A DNA stretch of 64,000 nt from Halonotius aquaticus. Lineage in GTDB: Archaea; Halobacteriota; Halobacteria; Halobacteriales; Haloferacaceae. A program made the position numbers and the translations under genes. The DNA is taken from assembly GCF_003605575.1 (NCBI RefSeq), contig NZ_QKNY01000001.1:62001-126000 (forward strand), given 5' to 3'. Every line of letters starts with the position of its first letter. Positions within the stretch are counted from its first letter, which is position 1. This document shows, piece after piece, positions 44,828-53,212 of the stretch. The notes below the pieces were generated by a model. It ran no database searches and had not been told where the DNA came from. It saw only the letters and a list, made by a program, of their open reading frames with translations.

Positions 44828-45766
44828 ATGAGTGCATTCTCAGCAATCGGTGACGGACAGCCAACTGATCAAGACGACTACACGCCGGAACTCGAACCGC
44901 AGGCAACGTGGTGTCCCGGCTGTGGTGACTTCGGTGTCCTCAAAGCACTGAAAGGGGCCGCTGAAGAGCTTGGGAAATCCCCCGAAGAGATGCTGTTGTG
45001 TACCGGGATCGGTTGTTCCGGCAAGCTCAACAGCTACTTCGACAGCTACGGGTTCCACACCATCCACGGTCGATCACTGCCGGTTGCGCGTGCGGCCAAA
45101 CTCGCAAACCCTGGCGTCGAAGTGATCGCCGCCGGCGGCGACGGTGATGGCTACGGGATCGGTGGCAACCACTTCATGCACACCGCCCGCGAGAACCACG
45201 ATATGACCTACATCGTGTTCAACAACGAGATCTTCGGCCTCACGAAGGGCCAGACCTCGCCGACGAGCCCGAAAGGTCATAAATCGAAAACCCAGCCCTC
45301 CGGAAGCGCGAAGGAGCCGCTCCGACCGCTCAGCCTCTCGCTGAACGCCGGCGCGTCCTACGTTGCCCGGACGGCCGCGGTCAACCCGAATCAGGCCAAA
45401 GAAATCATTATTGAGGCGATGGAACACGATGGCTTCGCCCACGTGGACTTCCTCACCCAGTGTCCGACGTGGAACAAGGACGCCAAGCAGTACGTGCCCT
45501 ACATCGACGTCAACGACTCCGATGACTACGAGTTCGACAAAACCGACCGGCGTGAGGCCGCCGACATGATGGCCGAAACCGAAAATGCCCTCCACGAGGG
45601 CAAAGTGCTCACCGGCCGGTACTACGTCGACAAGGACCGGATGTCCTACACCGAGGAGAAACAGGCGATCGGCGAGATGCCGGAGGAACCATTGGCCGAG
45701 CGATACTTCCACGACTCCTACGAGTGGGAGCGATCGGCCGATCTCTTCCTCGATAAACACAAGTAA
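44828..45766 (+). CDS. porB: pyruvate:ferredoxin oxidoreductase, beta subunit
   Basis: A 312-aa thiamine-pyrophosphate subunit. Cysteines TWCPGCGDFGVL (near residue 27) and GIGCSGKLNSYF belong to the [4Fe-4S] site, and the TPP/Mg motif is GDGDGYGIGGNHFMHTARENHDMTYIVFNNEIFGLTKGQTSPTS (G-D-G...N-N). An acidic C-terminal extension follows. It is translationally linked to porA. Substrate assignment (pyruvate rather than 2-oxoglutarate) is by size and context. Confidence 0.9.
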   Translation: MSAFSAIGDGQPTDQDDYTPELEPQATWCPGCGDFGVLKALKGAAEELGKSPEEMLLCTGIGCSGKLNSYFDSYGFHTIHGRSLPVARAAKLANPGVEVIAAGGDGDGYGIGGNHFMHTARENHDMTYIVFNNEIFGLTKGQTSPTSPKGHKSKTQPSGSAKEPLRPLSLSLNAGASYVARTAAVNPNQAKEIIIEAMEHDGFAHVDFLTQCPTWNKDAKQYVPYIDVNDSDDYEFDKTDRREAADMMAETENALHEGKVLTGRYYVDKDRMSYTEEKQAIGEMPEEPLAERYFHDSYEWERSADLFLDKHK

Positions 45767-45830
45767 CTGTCACGATAGCCCCGCTGCGGCATTTACGCAG
45801 TCCAAATCGGTTTTTCGGTTCGCAAGGTAT

Positions 45831-45838
45831 TTTTTTAT
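45831..45838 (+). promoter_or_regulatory. TATA-like box of lrp gene
   Basis: TTTTTTAT lies 19-26 nt upstream of the ATG at 45857 and after the porB stop, so the regulator can be transcribed separately from porAB. The T-run may also help terminate the por transcript. Confidence 0.45.
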
Positions 45839-45856
45839 CGGAACGAAAGGTTAGGT

Positions 45857-46285
45857 ATGAGCACGACAGCGACGGAAGACCGGATTCTCTCGGTGTTGGA
45901 GGATGATGCCCAGGCCTCCTACGCCGAGATCGCCGATCGGGCCGATGTCTCAAAGCCCACGGTACGGAAGTATATTCAGCAGCTCGAAGAGGAAGGGGTG
46001 ATCGTCGGTTACTCCGCTGAGGTCGATCCGAAAAAACTCTCCTCACAGAGCATCGCGATGGTCGGTGTCGACGTCGCCAGCGAGCTCTACGTTGAGGCGA
46101 CGCGGGCACTCAAATCGTTGGACTCGATCGAGGCGTTGTATAGCTCCTCCGGCGACCACATGTTGATGGCCGAGGTTCGTGCCCAAGATGGTGACTCTCT
46201 TGGCGATGTGATCAGTGAAGATATTCTCTCTATTGAGGGTGTCACGGCCGCACATCCCTCGTTCTTGCAGGAACGACTCAAATAA
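45857..46285 (+). CDS. Lrp/AsnC family transcriptional regulator
   Basis: A 142-aa Lrp protein. The winged helix-turn-helix is residues ~1-60 (ASYAEIADRADVSKPTVRKYIQQLEEEGVI). The RAM effector domain follows (VGVDVASELYVEATRALKSL; GDHMLMAEVRAQDGDSLGDVI). It is adjacent to porAB; I recall an Lrp gene (lrpA1) next to por genes in Halobacterium, which links carbon or amino acid status to their transcription. Effector and targets are not visible. Confidence 0.93.
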   Translation: MSTTATEDRILSVLEDDAQASYAEIADRADVSKPTVRKYIQQLEEEGVIVGYSAEVDPKKLSSQSIAMVGVDVASELYVEATRALKSLDSIEALYSSSGDHMLMAEVRAQDGDSLGDVISEDILSIEGVTAAHPSFLQERLK

Positions 46286-47294
46286 TCGCTTCCGAGGATT
46301 CTGTTGCTGTCGATCGGTTTTTCGTTGGTGCTGTCCCGATAATTTTGCTTAGATATTTGTATAGCAGCATACAGTTTATGTGTTGGTGGCTGCTCGATTC
46401 CGATTATTCTGACTACGTTATATCTAGAAATATTTATAAATATATCGTTACTAAAACCGGCAACTCTGGAACATGATGGTACGAAGTCGGAGAGTTTACA
46501 CGAGAGTCACCAACCACGTCTCACTGACAACGATACGGACGATCATCGATTGAACGTTCGACGGCGGCAAGTGGCTGTCGTTGCGTTGTTCTCACTGGGT
46601 AACGGTGCCTGCGAGCCATCTAATTCACGACAGGCCAATGCGTCGGCATCGCAACTTCGATCAGTTTGTTCTCCGGAGACGCTTCAGATGTGACCATACT
46701 ATCTTTTAGCGGGAGTATCTGCGATCCGTGCTGATCGAGTTTGTCTTAAATACAGTCTTGACGATGGCCGAACCAAATATCTCGGATTTGTTCGTCGATT
46801 TCGTCGTTCCGATGCTACGGTGAGACGGAATGGGCCCACCAAGGGCGTCCGATACGCGGTAGAATCGGGAACGGATCTGGTCTCAGTTTTCTACAGCAAC
46901 ACAGGAGTATCACAAAATCGCTGAGCCGCTTGTGAACTACCATGCGATCACACCGACGAAGCTCTCTATCGGATGTGCAGACGTTTCGGCTCCCAGTTGT
47001 CTCCTATATTATCGCTGAAGGAGTAGGTTCTCTGAGGGACGGAGCGACGACCCGAAGCATGAGTGACTTAGAAGGTACGATTTAATTACAGTAGCATCAC
47101 AACCACTGGTGGTTCCATGCAACTGAGCCCCACATCATCCGAGTATTCTTTTCGGCTGTACTACACACAAAATATAATTTATCGTTTCTTATACCCACAT
47201 GAATAGACGAATAAGACACATAGAAAAGCGCATAAGATCCCTTATCAGCTACAGTGTGGGTAGATTCAAGTAGCTGTCCTACATACCACATTCC
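46286..47294. other. 1-kb gene-poor, AT-rich region before integrase genes
   Basis: No gene is convincing. The first 200 bp are very AT-rich (TTTATAAATATATCG near 46433). A 47-codon frame from a TTG at 46550 to 46693 begins with RRRQ, a hydrophobic run and a Cys, recalling a Tat lipoprotein signal, but is truncated and uncertain. Frames between 46740 and 47090 are broken by stops and could be a decayed gene. The rest is the integrase-pair promoter. It looks like an old insertion site next to a recombinase. Confidence 0.45.
47232..47245. repeat. inverted repeat upstream of DUF5805-like gene
   Basis: ATAAG (47232-47236), ATCC, CTTAT (47241-47245) form a small perfect dyad about 50 nt before the start at 47295; possibly an operator or recombinase site. 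Confidence 0.3.
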
Positions 47295-47687
47295 ATGGCT
47301 GCTGACGAGAAGAACGACCGAGCACGTGTCGTTACCTACGTGCCGACGCAGCAAAAAACCGAATGGACAGAACATGCCGACGAGCTCGGCATGAGTCAGG
47401 CGGAGTTTGTTCGGACGATGGTACAAGCTGGGCGGAAGGATTTCACACTTGACGCAGGCGGTGCTGTGGAACCCGGTTCTGACACCACAGACCCTAGGGG
47501 TGGCGACCTCGAAACACAGGTTCTCGAGTCCCTCGATTCGAACGGCTCGCTGTCTTGGGAGGAGTTGGTTGACTCGCTATCGGCAGATTTCGAGGAGCGA
47601 CTCGAAGCCTGTCTTGACTCACTACAGGCTACCAACCAGATTCGGTACAGCGGCCGAAACGGCGGCTACACAACGATCGACTCATGA
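47295..47687 (+). CDS. DUF5805-like protein coupled to integrase
   Basis: A 130-aa protein. The N-terminal ~45 residues (VVTYVPTQQKTEWTEHADELGMSQAEFVRTMVQAG) resemble a ribbon-helix-helix DNA-binding segment. The C-terminal half (LETQVLESLDSNGSLSWEELVDSLSADFEERLEACLDSLQATNQIRY) resembles a winged helix. I associate it with the haloarchaeal DUF5805 family that accompanies integrases. It overlaps the recombinase by ATGA, so it is probably a recombination directionality or control factor. Confidence 0.78.
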   Translation: MAADEKNDRARVVTYVPTQQKTEWTEHADELGMSQAEFVRTMVQAGRKDFTLDAGGAVEPGSDTTDPRGGDLETQVLESLDSNGSLSWEELVDSLSADFEERLEACLDSLQATNQIRYSGRNGGYTTIDS

Positions 47688-48742
47688 GCACGACCGTCAG
47701 CACTGACAATCCGGACGACCCGATCGCGTATTTTCTTGAAGACCTCACCTACCACGGCAAAACTGAGCGGACACGCGACGCCTACGGCCGGGTGCTCCGG
47801 CGGTTTGAGGCGTTTCTGGCTGATCCGGATCGCAACCCGAGCGGCGACGCACTCACGCCCGCAGAGGCAACCCATCGGGACTGCATGGCGTGGGTTCACA
47901 CCCTTCGCGGGACAGTCACCGATAGTACGATCGCCAGCTACGCCGCCTATCTCCACCGGTTTTACGCCTATATGACACAGGTCGGCGTCTTCGAGTCGAA
48001 TCCGATGACGCTTGTCGTCGAGGAACTGGACGAAACAATCGAGAAAGATCCCACCCGACGGGAGATCAGTATCGATCAGATGCGATCGTTTGTCAGCGAT
48101 ATCCACCACCCTCTCGACCAAGCATTGATCGTCACACTGCTCAAAACCGGCATGCGGGTGGGTGAGCTCTGCAATCTCGATCTGCGTGATCTTGCTCTCG
48201 ACGACAATGAGGTTGAAACGGCATTTGATGGTAGTCCTCGACCACAGCTTGCAACTCGACCGAACTCGCTGTACGTCGACAGCGAACCTGCGGTCGGCGA
48301 GCGGGTCAACGGCGAGGAGCGGACAGCCTCGAATAAACGCAAGCGGGCGACGATCATCCCCGTCGACGAGGAGCTACAGCGCGTGCTCAAACGCTGGCTG
48401 GCGATTCGACCGGACAGTCTCTCACCGGCCGAACCGTTGTTTGTCTACACCACCGGTGAGTGGGGACAACGACTGACGCCACGGGCTGTCCGGACCGTCG
48501 TCACCGAGCATGCCGAGGCTGCCGGCTGGTACGACACCGGCGGTGATGCCGCCGATAACGTAACGCCACACTACTTTCGGCACTTCTTCACGACACACCT
48601 CCGAGATCGCACGGGCGACCGCGGCGTGGTGAAATATCTCCGTGGTGACGTGGCTGATGACATCATCGACACCTACACCCACAACTGGGGTGGCCAGGTC
48701 AGAGCAACCTACGACGCAAATATTTACTCAATCTTGAGATGA
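47684..48742 (+). CDS. tyrosine recombinase (XerC/D-like integrase)
   Basis: A 352-aa tyrosine recombinase. The N-terminal SAM-like core-binding domain is residues ~10-115. Catalytic candidates are Arg158 (TGMRVGELCNLDLRDL), a Lys near 219-221, His296 and Arg299 (HYFRHFFTTHL), and the nucleophile Tyr331 (DIIDTYTHNW). The usual LGH before the Tyr is LRGD here, an oddity. It may integrate a mobile element or resolve chromosome dimers. No att or dif site was identified. Accessory genes follow it. Confidence 0.9.
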   Translation: MSTTVSTDNPDDPIAYFLEDLTYHGKTERTRDAYGRVLRRFEAFLADPDRNPSGDALTPAEATHRDCMAWVHTLRGTVTDSTIASYAAYLHRFYAYMTQVGVFESNPMTLVVEELDETIEKDPTRREISIDQMRSFVSDIHHPLDQALIVTLLKTGMRVGELCNLDLRDLALDDNEVETAFDGSPRPQLATRPNSLYVDSEPAVGERVNGEERTASNKRKRATIIPVDEELQRVLKRWLAIRPDSLSPAEPLFVYTTGEWGQRLTPRAVRTVVTEHAEAAGWYDTGGDAADNVTPHYFRHFFTTHLRDRTGDRGVVKYLRGDVADDIIDTYTHNWGGQVRATYDANIYSILR

Positions 48743-48887
48743 AATAAAATAGGTCGCTCGCGGAGTGCTGTCTGAGTTCGAACTCATAAATCGTATTCGG
48801 CTATATAAAATATCTCGGTCAGTTCGGCGAACGTGGCTGTCGAAAACGGGCCACAGATATTCATGTCTCAAACCCCTCTACTGATGT

Positions 48888-49154
48888 GTGAATCAATCAT
48901 ATCGGTGTCTCGACTGTCTCGAAGGGGCGGTCACGCGGAGTTTCAATACCTCCCATCTCAAAACTCAGTGTTCGCGGTGCGGCTCATTTAGTCGGTTCAT
49001 CAACGAGGCAGTCCTCGAGCAGTTTCAGTCATTTGAGGAGTCACCACCAGACACGCTGCAGTGGTCACAGCTCGACCGCAAAGAAAAGCTGGTAATCAGC
49101 GAGCAAATCGTCCGACGGGGCCGGTCGATAGACGACTTTGCTGTCTCGACGTAA
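48888..49154 (+). CDS. small zinc-ribbon protein
   Basis: An 88-aa protein starting at GTG. Two CxxC pairs, Cys7/Cys10 (RCLDC) and Cys28/Cys31 (QCSRC), form a zinc ribbon with RSFNTSHLK between. The C-terminal helix region has LDRKEKLVISEQIVRRGRSIDDF. Similar short proteins occur near integrases and on plasmids in haloarchaea. A TATA-like run (TATATAAAATAT, about 48802-48813) would give a ~50-nt leader. The role is unknown. Confidence 0.75.
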   Translation: MNQSYRCLDCLEGAVTRSFNTSHLKTQCSRCGSFSRFINEAVLEQFQSFEESPPDTLQWSQLDRKEKLVISEQIVRRGRSIDDFAVST

Positions 49155-49228
49155 CTATCGAAACGCGCCACGACACCCACTTACGCAACGAGTCAATTCA
49201 AGCCGATTGCGTCCCAACCGCCTACCAG

Positions 49229-49702
49229 ATGCTTTCTGAACTGTCGACGGTATCGCCGGTGGTCAGATTCCCGATCGGACTGGCTGCGGCCGGGATTGCT
49301 GTTCTCGGCATGAACCGACTGATGGCTCACACTACAGAGGGAACGACCCCGCCGTCTGTCGCGGCAAGTGTACTCACCGGGCGCCCGGTGGATGCCGCGC
49401 CATCTCGGCTCGCGTCGGTGGTACACTACCTCGCTGGGCTTGGCACAGGCCTGCTATTTGTGTACTTCCTCTTGGTCGCAGAGCAACTCACAGGCGCCCT
49501 CTCAGCAACGACTGTCGCTGGAACAACAGTCGTCCTGTACGTCTTGATGGTCGGATTTTTCATACTCATTCCGCTGCCACGAGCAACGGGGCTGGATGAC
49601 ACCCGTCGGTCACAGACCGGGCTCGCGTGGGCGATTGCAGCCGCCGGCTACCTACTTGTGCTGGTACCAGCTACTGTCGGACTGAGTTTGGTCGTAGCAT
49701 AG
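49229..49702 (+). CDS. four-helix membrane protein upstream of the YcaO cluster
   Basis: From the ATG at 49229 the protein has 157 residues with about four hydrophobic segments (FPIGLAAAGIAVLGM, VVHYLAGLGTGLLFVYFLLVAEQL, VAGTTVVLYVLMVGFFILIPLP, LAWAIAAAGYLLVLVPATVGLSL). No family is recognised. It is 126 nt upstream of the azole-peptide genes on the same strand and could be an immunity or export protein, but that rests only on position. The upstream open frame to 49061 overlaps the zinc-ribbon gene and is not used. Confidence 0.7.
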   Translation: MLSELSTVSPVVRFPIGLAAAGIAVLGMNRLMAHTTEGTTPPSVAASVLTGRPVDAAPSRLASVVHYLAGLGTGLLFVYFLLVAEQLTGALSATTVAGTTVVLYVLMVGFFILIPLPRATGLDDTRRSQTGLAWAIAAAGYLLVLVPATVGLSLVVA

Positions 49703-49798
49703 TGAGTCATATCAGCCTGGGTAGTGTCTCCCCTATACATCCCTCTACGCGTTATTGTACATTGGACGCTGACGACGACTGACACCCTCACCCCGGGC

Positions 49799-49806
49799 AT
49801 TATACA
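49799..49806 (+). promoter_or_regulatory. TATA-like box of the YcaO operon
   Basis: ATTATACA lies 23-30 nt before the ATG at 49829, supporting a leaderless start there and a promoter distinct from the membrane-protein gene. Confidence 0.45.
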
Positions 49807-49828
49807 CTCACAGCATCATCACGCGATA

Positions 49829-50731
49829 ATGGAGACATACCCGGCGGCGTACAGTCCAACAAGCTACGGCCGTCACGATGGCGAGGCGGTGATTCGCACC
49901 CCCCATGCGACCAAGACGCTACAGGGAGGCGGGCTTGAAGCGATATGTACGCTGCTGGCAACGATGGACGGTACCACACCGGCCAGCGACCTTATCGCAC
50001 AGGTTCCCGATAGCGACCCTGAGCAGATCGACCTCCTGTATGGGGCTGATATAGCCTACGACGCACAGGCGATTCCGGCCGGACTCGCAGAGGCGGGTTG
50101 GGAGCGATATCTTGAGCCAGTCTTGTCGGCGATGTCACAGCCGACCCAGCAGACGCTCCCGGATCGATTGGCAGCACGCTCGGTCGCGGTGTTCGGCGAG
50201 TACGACCCTGTTTCGGGGGTCTGTGACCGGTTGCGTGCTGCGGGGGTGTCCGTCAGCGAGCGGTCTGCTACTGATCCGCAGAGCCATCTTGACGATCCAG
50301 ACGTAATCTTCCTAAGCGAACAGATCGAACGGGGCGACTCGTGGAGGGCAGCCAACGAGGCGTGGGCCACCTCGTCGGCAACACTCATCAAAACGCGGCT
50401 CACCGCAACAGGTTGGCGGCTTGGGCCAGTGCTCACGGCAGATGCCCGCGCCTGTCTGAACTGTGTGTATACGCGCGTGGATGCAAACAAGGCTGGCGGC
50501 CAACTGTTCGATGAGACGGTCACCGGCACTCCTCCATACATGCAAGCGTACACCGACACCGTCACCGAACTTCTGTTCCGTGCTCTGGTTGCACAGCTCC
50601 CCCGCTATCTGGACGACCAATTCGTCGTATACGACCACTATCAGGGACGCAGAGAGACACCACGCGTTTTCGCCAGCCCCCAGTGTAAGATCTGCGACAA
50701 TGCGTCGTCTCGACAGGAGCGGTTCCCATGA
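49829..50731 (+). CDS. ThiF-like leader-binding partner of a TOMM cyclodehydratase
   Basis: From the ATG at 49829 the protein has 300 residues. An N-terminal ~90 residues (a winged-helix RiPP recognition element would lie here) precede a reduced ThiF/E1-like domain (SVAVFGEYDPVSGVCDRLRAAGVSV, 118-142). Two zinc-ligand pairs, Cys209/Cys212 (ARACLNCVYTR) and Cys286/Cys289 (PQCKICD), are the hallmark of TOMM ocin-ThiF-like proteins that bind the precursor leader and activate YcaO. No full GxGxxG site is visible, fitting a non-catalytic partner. It overlaps YcaO by ATGA. Confidence 0.8.
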   Translation: METYPAAYSPTSYGRHDGEAVIRTPHATKTLQGGGLEAICTLLATMDGTTPASDLIAQVPDSDPEQIDLLYGADIAYDAQAIPAGLAEAGWERYLEPVLSAMSQPTQQTLPDRLAARSVAVFGEYDPVSGVCDRLRAAGVSVSERSATDPQSHLDDPDVIFLSEQIERGDSWRAANEAWATSSATLIKTRLTATGWRLGPVLTADARACLNCVYTRVDANKAGGQLFDETVTGTPPYMQAYTDTVTELLFRALVAQLPRYLDDQFVVYDHYQGRRETPRVFASPQCKICDNASSRQERFP

Positions 50732-52068
50732 CTGATCGCGACGGAATCACTGTCACGGCTGCTGAAAGCTCCCCGACTGATGACGCCCAAAGCGACCGTG
50801 AACGGCTTCAACAGATCGAAAGCCCAACGACAGGCATCATTACTGGCGTTCGGCAGGTTCCGGTACCGCCGGGCGAGCCAGCCATCGAGAGCTACGTCGT
50901 TGAGCGAGAGGATTTCACCCCATTTACCGACGGCAACCCAATGCCTCACGACGAAGGTGGTGCTGCGTTCAGCGAGGACGCCGCCTTTGTTGCCACCTAC
51001 GGCGAGGCAATTGAGCGATACTGTGGCTGTGTGTACCGTGACGATTCATTCCGAACAGCGTCCTACGATGACCTCACAGTGCCCGCGCTTGATCCAACTG
51101 CGGTCGTCAACTTCTCACCTACCCAGCGGGCTGCAATGGCCGACGACACCGACCTCTGTGGCACCGATGATGACCTCTCATGGGTTGGCGGTGTCGACCT
51201 CGGGTCGAAGGCGACTACCCAGATCCCGGCGCAATTGGTCTATCTGTCGTACCCGCCGACCGCAGACCCGTTCATCCGAAATCCGATCTCGACGGGGCTT
51301 GCAGCCGGCTCCGATCGGGAGATGGCGATCCACAACGGCCTCGCGGAGTGTCTCGAACGCGACGCGTTCATGACGTACTATCTCACGGCGACCGCGTTGC
51401 CCGTGATCGATCCTGAGACGCTCCCGCCGCGAGTCTACCGATTGGTTGATCGCATTACGGCACATGGACTTGAGCTGACGCTGTTGGATGCAACAACCGA
51501 TTTCGGGGTGCCGATTGTCATCGCGGTGCTTATCGATCGGACGCGGCGACCGACCGTGACCGTCGCCGCCGCCGCTGGCTCGACGGCGACAACAGTGATC
51601 GAGAGCGCGCTATCGGAGGTGCTTCAGACACGATTGTCGACAATTCACCGGTTGTCGTCGACCACCCGCTCAGCTGAAGAGATCGACCCCAGCGAAATCG
51701 ACTCATTCGCGGATCGCGCGCTGTTGTGGGCCGCCCATGACCGTCTCGCTGAGCTGGATTTCTGGATCGAAAGCGACCGAACAACCACGTTTGATGCATT
51801 TGCCGTTGACGACCAAACCGATCTCGTCGAAGCAGTCACTACGGCTGGCTACGATGCCTACGCTGTCGATGTCACAACCCGAGATATCGACTCGATGGGT
51901 GTTACTGTGCAGCGGATTATCGTGCCGCGACTCCAGCCACTGTATCTCGTCGAGCGCCTCCGATATTTCGGCGGCGATCGGCTCACCCGCGTCCCGGTCG
52001 AAATGGGGTACCGAGACACGCCCATCACGGAAGCTGCGCTCAACACAGTGCCACACCCCTTCCCATAA
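50728..52068 (+). CDS. YcaO-domain cyclodehydratase
   Basis: A 446-aa YcaO protein. ATP/Mg-binding Glu residues are in YGEAIERY (91-98) and AECLERDAF (206-214), within the GLAAGSDREMAIHNG region typical of the family. The very C-terminus is PHPFP (442-446), the PxPxP motif of azoline-forming YcaO enzymes rather than YcaO proteins of other functions. It would use ATP to cyclise Cys/Ser/Thr side chains onto the preceding amide. It overlaps the ThiF-like gene by 4 nt and is 2 nt before the dehydrogenase. Confidence 0.88.
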   Translation: MTDRDGITVTAAESSPTDDAQSDRERLQQIESPTTGIITGVRQVPVPPGEPAIESYVVEREDFTPFTDGNPMPHDEGGAAFSEDAAFVATYGEAIERYCGCVYRDDSFRTASYDDLTVPALDPTAVVNFSPTQRAAMADDTDLCGTDDDLSWVGGVDLGSKATTQIPAQLVYLSYPPTADPFIRNPISTGLAAGSDREMAIHNGLAECLERDAFMTYYLTATALPVIDPETLPPRVYRLVDRITAHGLELTLLDATTDFGVPIVIAVLIDRTRRPTVTVAAAAGSTATTVIESALSEVLQTRLSTIHRLSSTTRSAEEIDPSEIDSFADRALLWAAHDRLAELDFWIESDRTTTFDAFAVDDQTDLVEAVTTAGYDAYAVDVTTRDIDSMGVTVQRIIVPRLQPLYLVERLRYFGGDRLTRVPVEMGYRDTPITEAALNTVPHPFP

Positions 52069-52070
52069 CG

Positions 52071-52838
52071 ATGACTGAATTCCCCTCACCCGACAACGCG
52101 GCCTTCGAGTATCTCTACGAGCTCTACCACAAAAATCTCTCATCGTTTGTTTCGGAGTCGGCGCTTGAACCCGAGTCATCCCCGGAAGCGCCGTCGACGC
52201 CAGCGGACAAACAGTACCAGCGGGCACCACAGGTGCCACTGGCCGACCCAGACTCTGCGGCGGTACCGGGGGCCATCCGGCGGCGGGCATCCTACAGGGA
52301 ACCCGAGCGACGGCCGATCACCGACACCGAGTTGGCGACGCTGCTGACGTATGCCTACGGAGAGATCCGCGAGGTCGATGGCGAGCCGCGCCGTCCCGTC
52401 GCCTCCGGGGGAGCATGTTACCCGTTAGAGCTGTATCCGATCGTGCTTGACTCCCCCAACATCGACGCTGGCATCTATCATTACAACGGCAGAGACGGCG
52501 CGCTCGATCAACTCGCTGCGGGCGATTACAGTGACTGGCTGCAGGAACAGTGGACGTGGATCACGTCTGCTGACACGGTTGCTGCGGCCATCGTGATCAC
52601 GGCACTCCCGGGCCGATCAGCCGACCGGTACGGCGAGATGGGGTATCTCCTCGCCGCCCTCGAAGCCGGTGCCGTCATCCAAAATCTCCAACTGCTCGCC
52701 ACAGAGCTTGACATCGGCAGCCGCCCCCACAACGGGATACAGTACCGCGCGCTCAGAGAGCAGCTCCGACTCCGCAGCGAGGAGTATCTGTTGTCAAGTG
52801 TCGTGTTCGCCGGGAGGGCACCGGGTACCGGGGATTAG
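52071..52838 (+). CDS. SagB-type FMN dehydrogenase (azoline oxidase)
   Basis: A 255-aa nitroreductase-fold protein. FEYLYELYHKNLSSF at the N-terminus, RRRASYREPERRPIT, the SagB signature ASGGACYPLELYPIVLDS (residues about 110-128) and YLLAALEAGAVIQNLQLLATEL are typical. Such FMN enzymes oxidise thiazolines/oxazolines to thiazoles/oxazoles. The ACYP where most have LYP is a small difference. It is 2 nt behind YcaO, so both belong to one operon. Confidence 0.85.
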   Translation: MTEFPSPDNAAFEYLYELYHKNLSSFVSESALEPESSPEAPSTPADKQYQRAPQVPLADPDSAAVPGAIRRRASYREPERRPITDTELATLLTYAYGEIREVDGEPRRPVASGGACYPLELYPIVLDSPNIDAGIYHYNGRDGALDQLAAGDYSDWLQEQWTWITSADTVAAAIVITALPGRSADRYGEMGYLLAALEAGAVIQNLQLLATELDIGSRPHNGIQYRALREQLRLRSEEYLLSSVVFAGRAPGTGD

Positions 52839-52879
52839 CTGTTCATTCAGTGTGTGAGAAGATAGTGCAACCCAATTGA

Positions 52880-52885
52880 TTTATC
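52880..52885 (+). promoter_or_regulatory. TATA-like box of precursor gene
   Basis: TTTATC lies 23-28 nt upstream of the ATG at 52908, so the precursor can be transcribed alone and at higher level than the enzymes. Confidence 0.45.
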
Positions 52886-52907
52886 TGAACATCTCAAACC
52901 CTGCTGT

Positions 52908-53126
52908 ATGACAAAGAAACCGAAGGTTATCGACGGGATCTCTGAGTGGATCCGAAAGCAGGTCGGCCCGGAAGCCGAAAACCGCGGTGACGACAATTCG
53001 GCTGACAACGATGGAAGTAGCGACCCCGAACCCGACAGCGATGACGACGACTCATCGAGTGAGTACGACTCGCCGGCATGTTGTTCAGCCGCTGGCAACA
53101 GCGATGTCACGGTGCTTGATCCGTAA
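52908..53126 (+). CDS. candidate azole-peptide (TOMM/LAP) precursor
   Basis: A 72-aa peptide. Residues 1-~25 are a leader with a short helix (VIDGISEWIRKQV). Residues 26-54 are almost only Asp, Ser, Asn, Glu and Pro. The C-terminal ~18 residues hold Ser55, Cys58, Cys59, Ser60, Ser65 and Thr68, i.e. cyclisable residues, with no other Cys in the protein. It directly follows the ThiF-like/YcaO/SagB genes and has its own TATA box. The core is short and only CCS is densely cyclisable. Assigned by position and composition. Confidence 0.72.
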   Translation: MTKKPKVIDGISEWIRKQVGPEAENRGDDNSADNDGSSDPEPDSDDDDSSSEYDSPACCSAAGNSDVTVLDP

Positions 53127-53181
53127 CTGCTTCCTGTTGGGGTCACCTGTCGCAAAACGCCTGTTTTCACGTTCCGATGGA

Positions 53182-53187
53182 TTTATT
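53182..53187 (+). promoter_or_regulatory. TATA-like box of ZIP transporter gene
   Basis: TTTATT lies 26-31 nt upstream of the GTG at 53213, favouring that start over the ATG at 53177. Confidence 0.4.
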
Positions 53188-53212
53188 CGTAATTACAGTC
53201 TCTCCAATAGCA

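Noticed and set aside
47097..47426. 109-codon minus-strand frame before the recombinase pair
   Set aside because: It runs over the promoter and start of the DUF5805-like gene and reads as AT-rich noise.
49724..49828. 35-codon upstream extension of the ThiF-like gene
   Set aside because: The extension is His/Thr-rich and unlike the family, and a TATA-like box lies 23-30 nt before the ATG at 49829.
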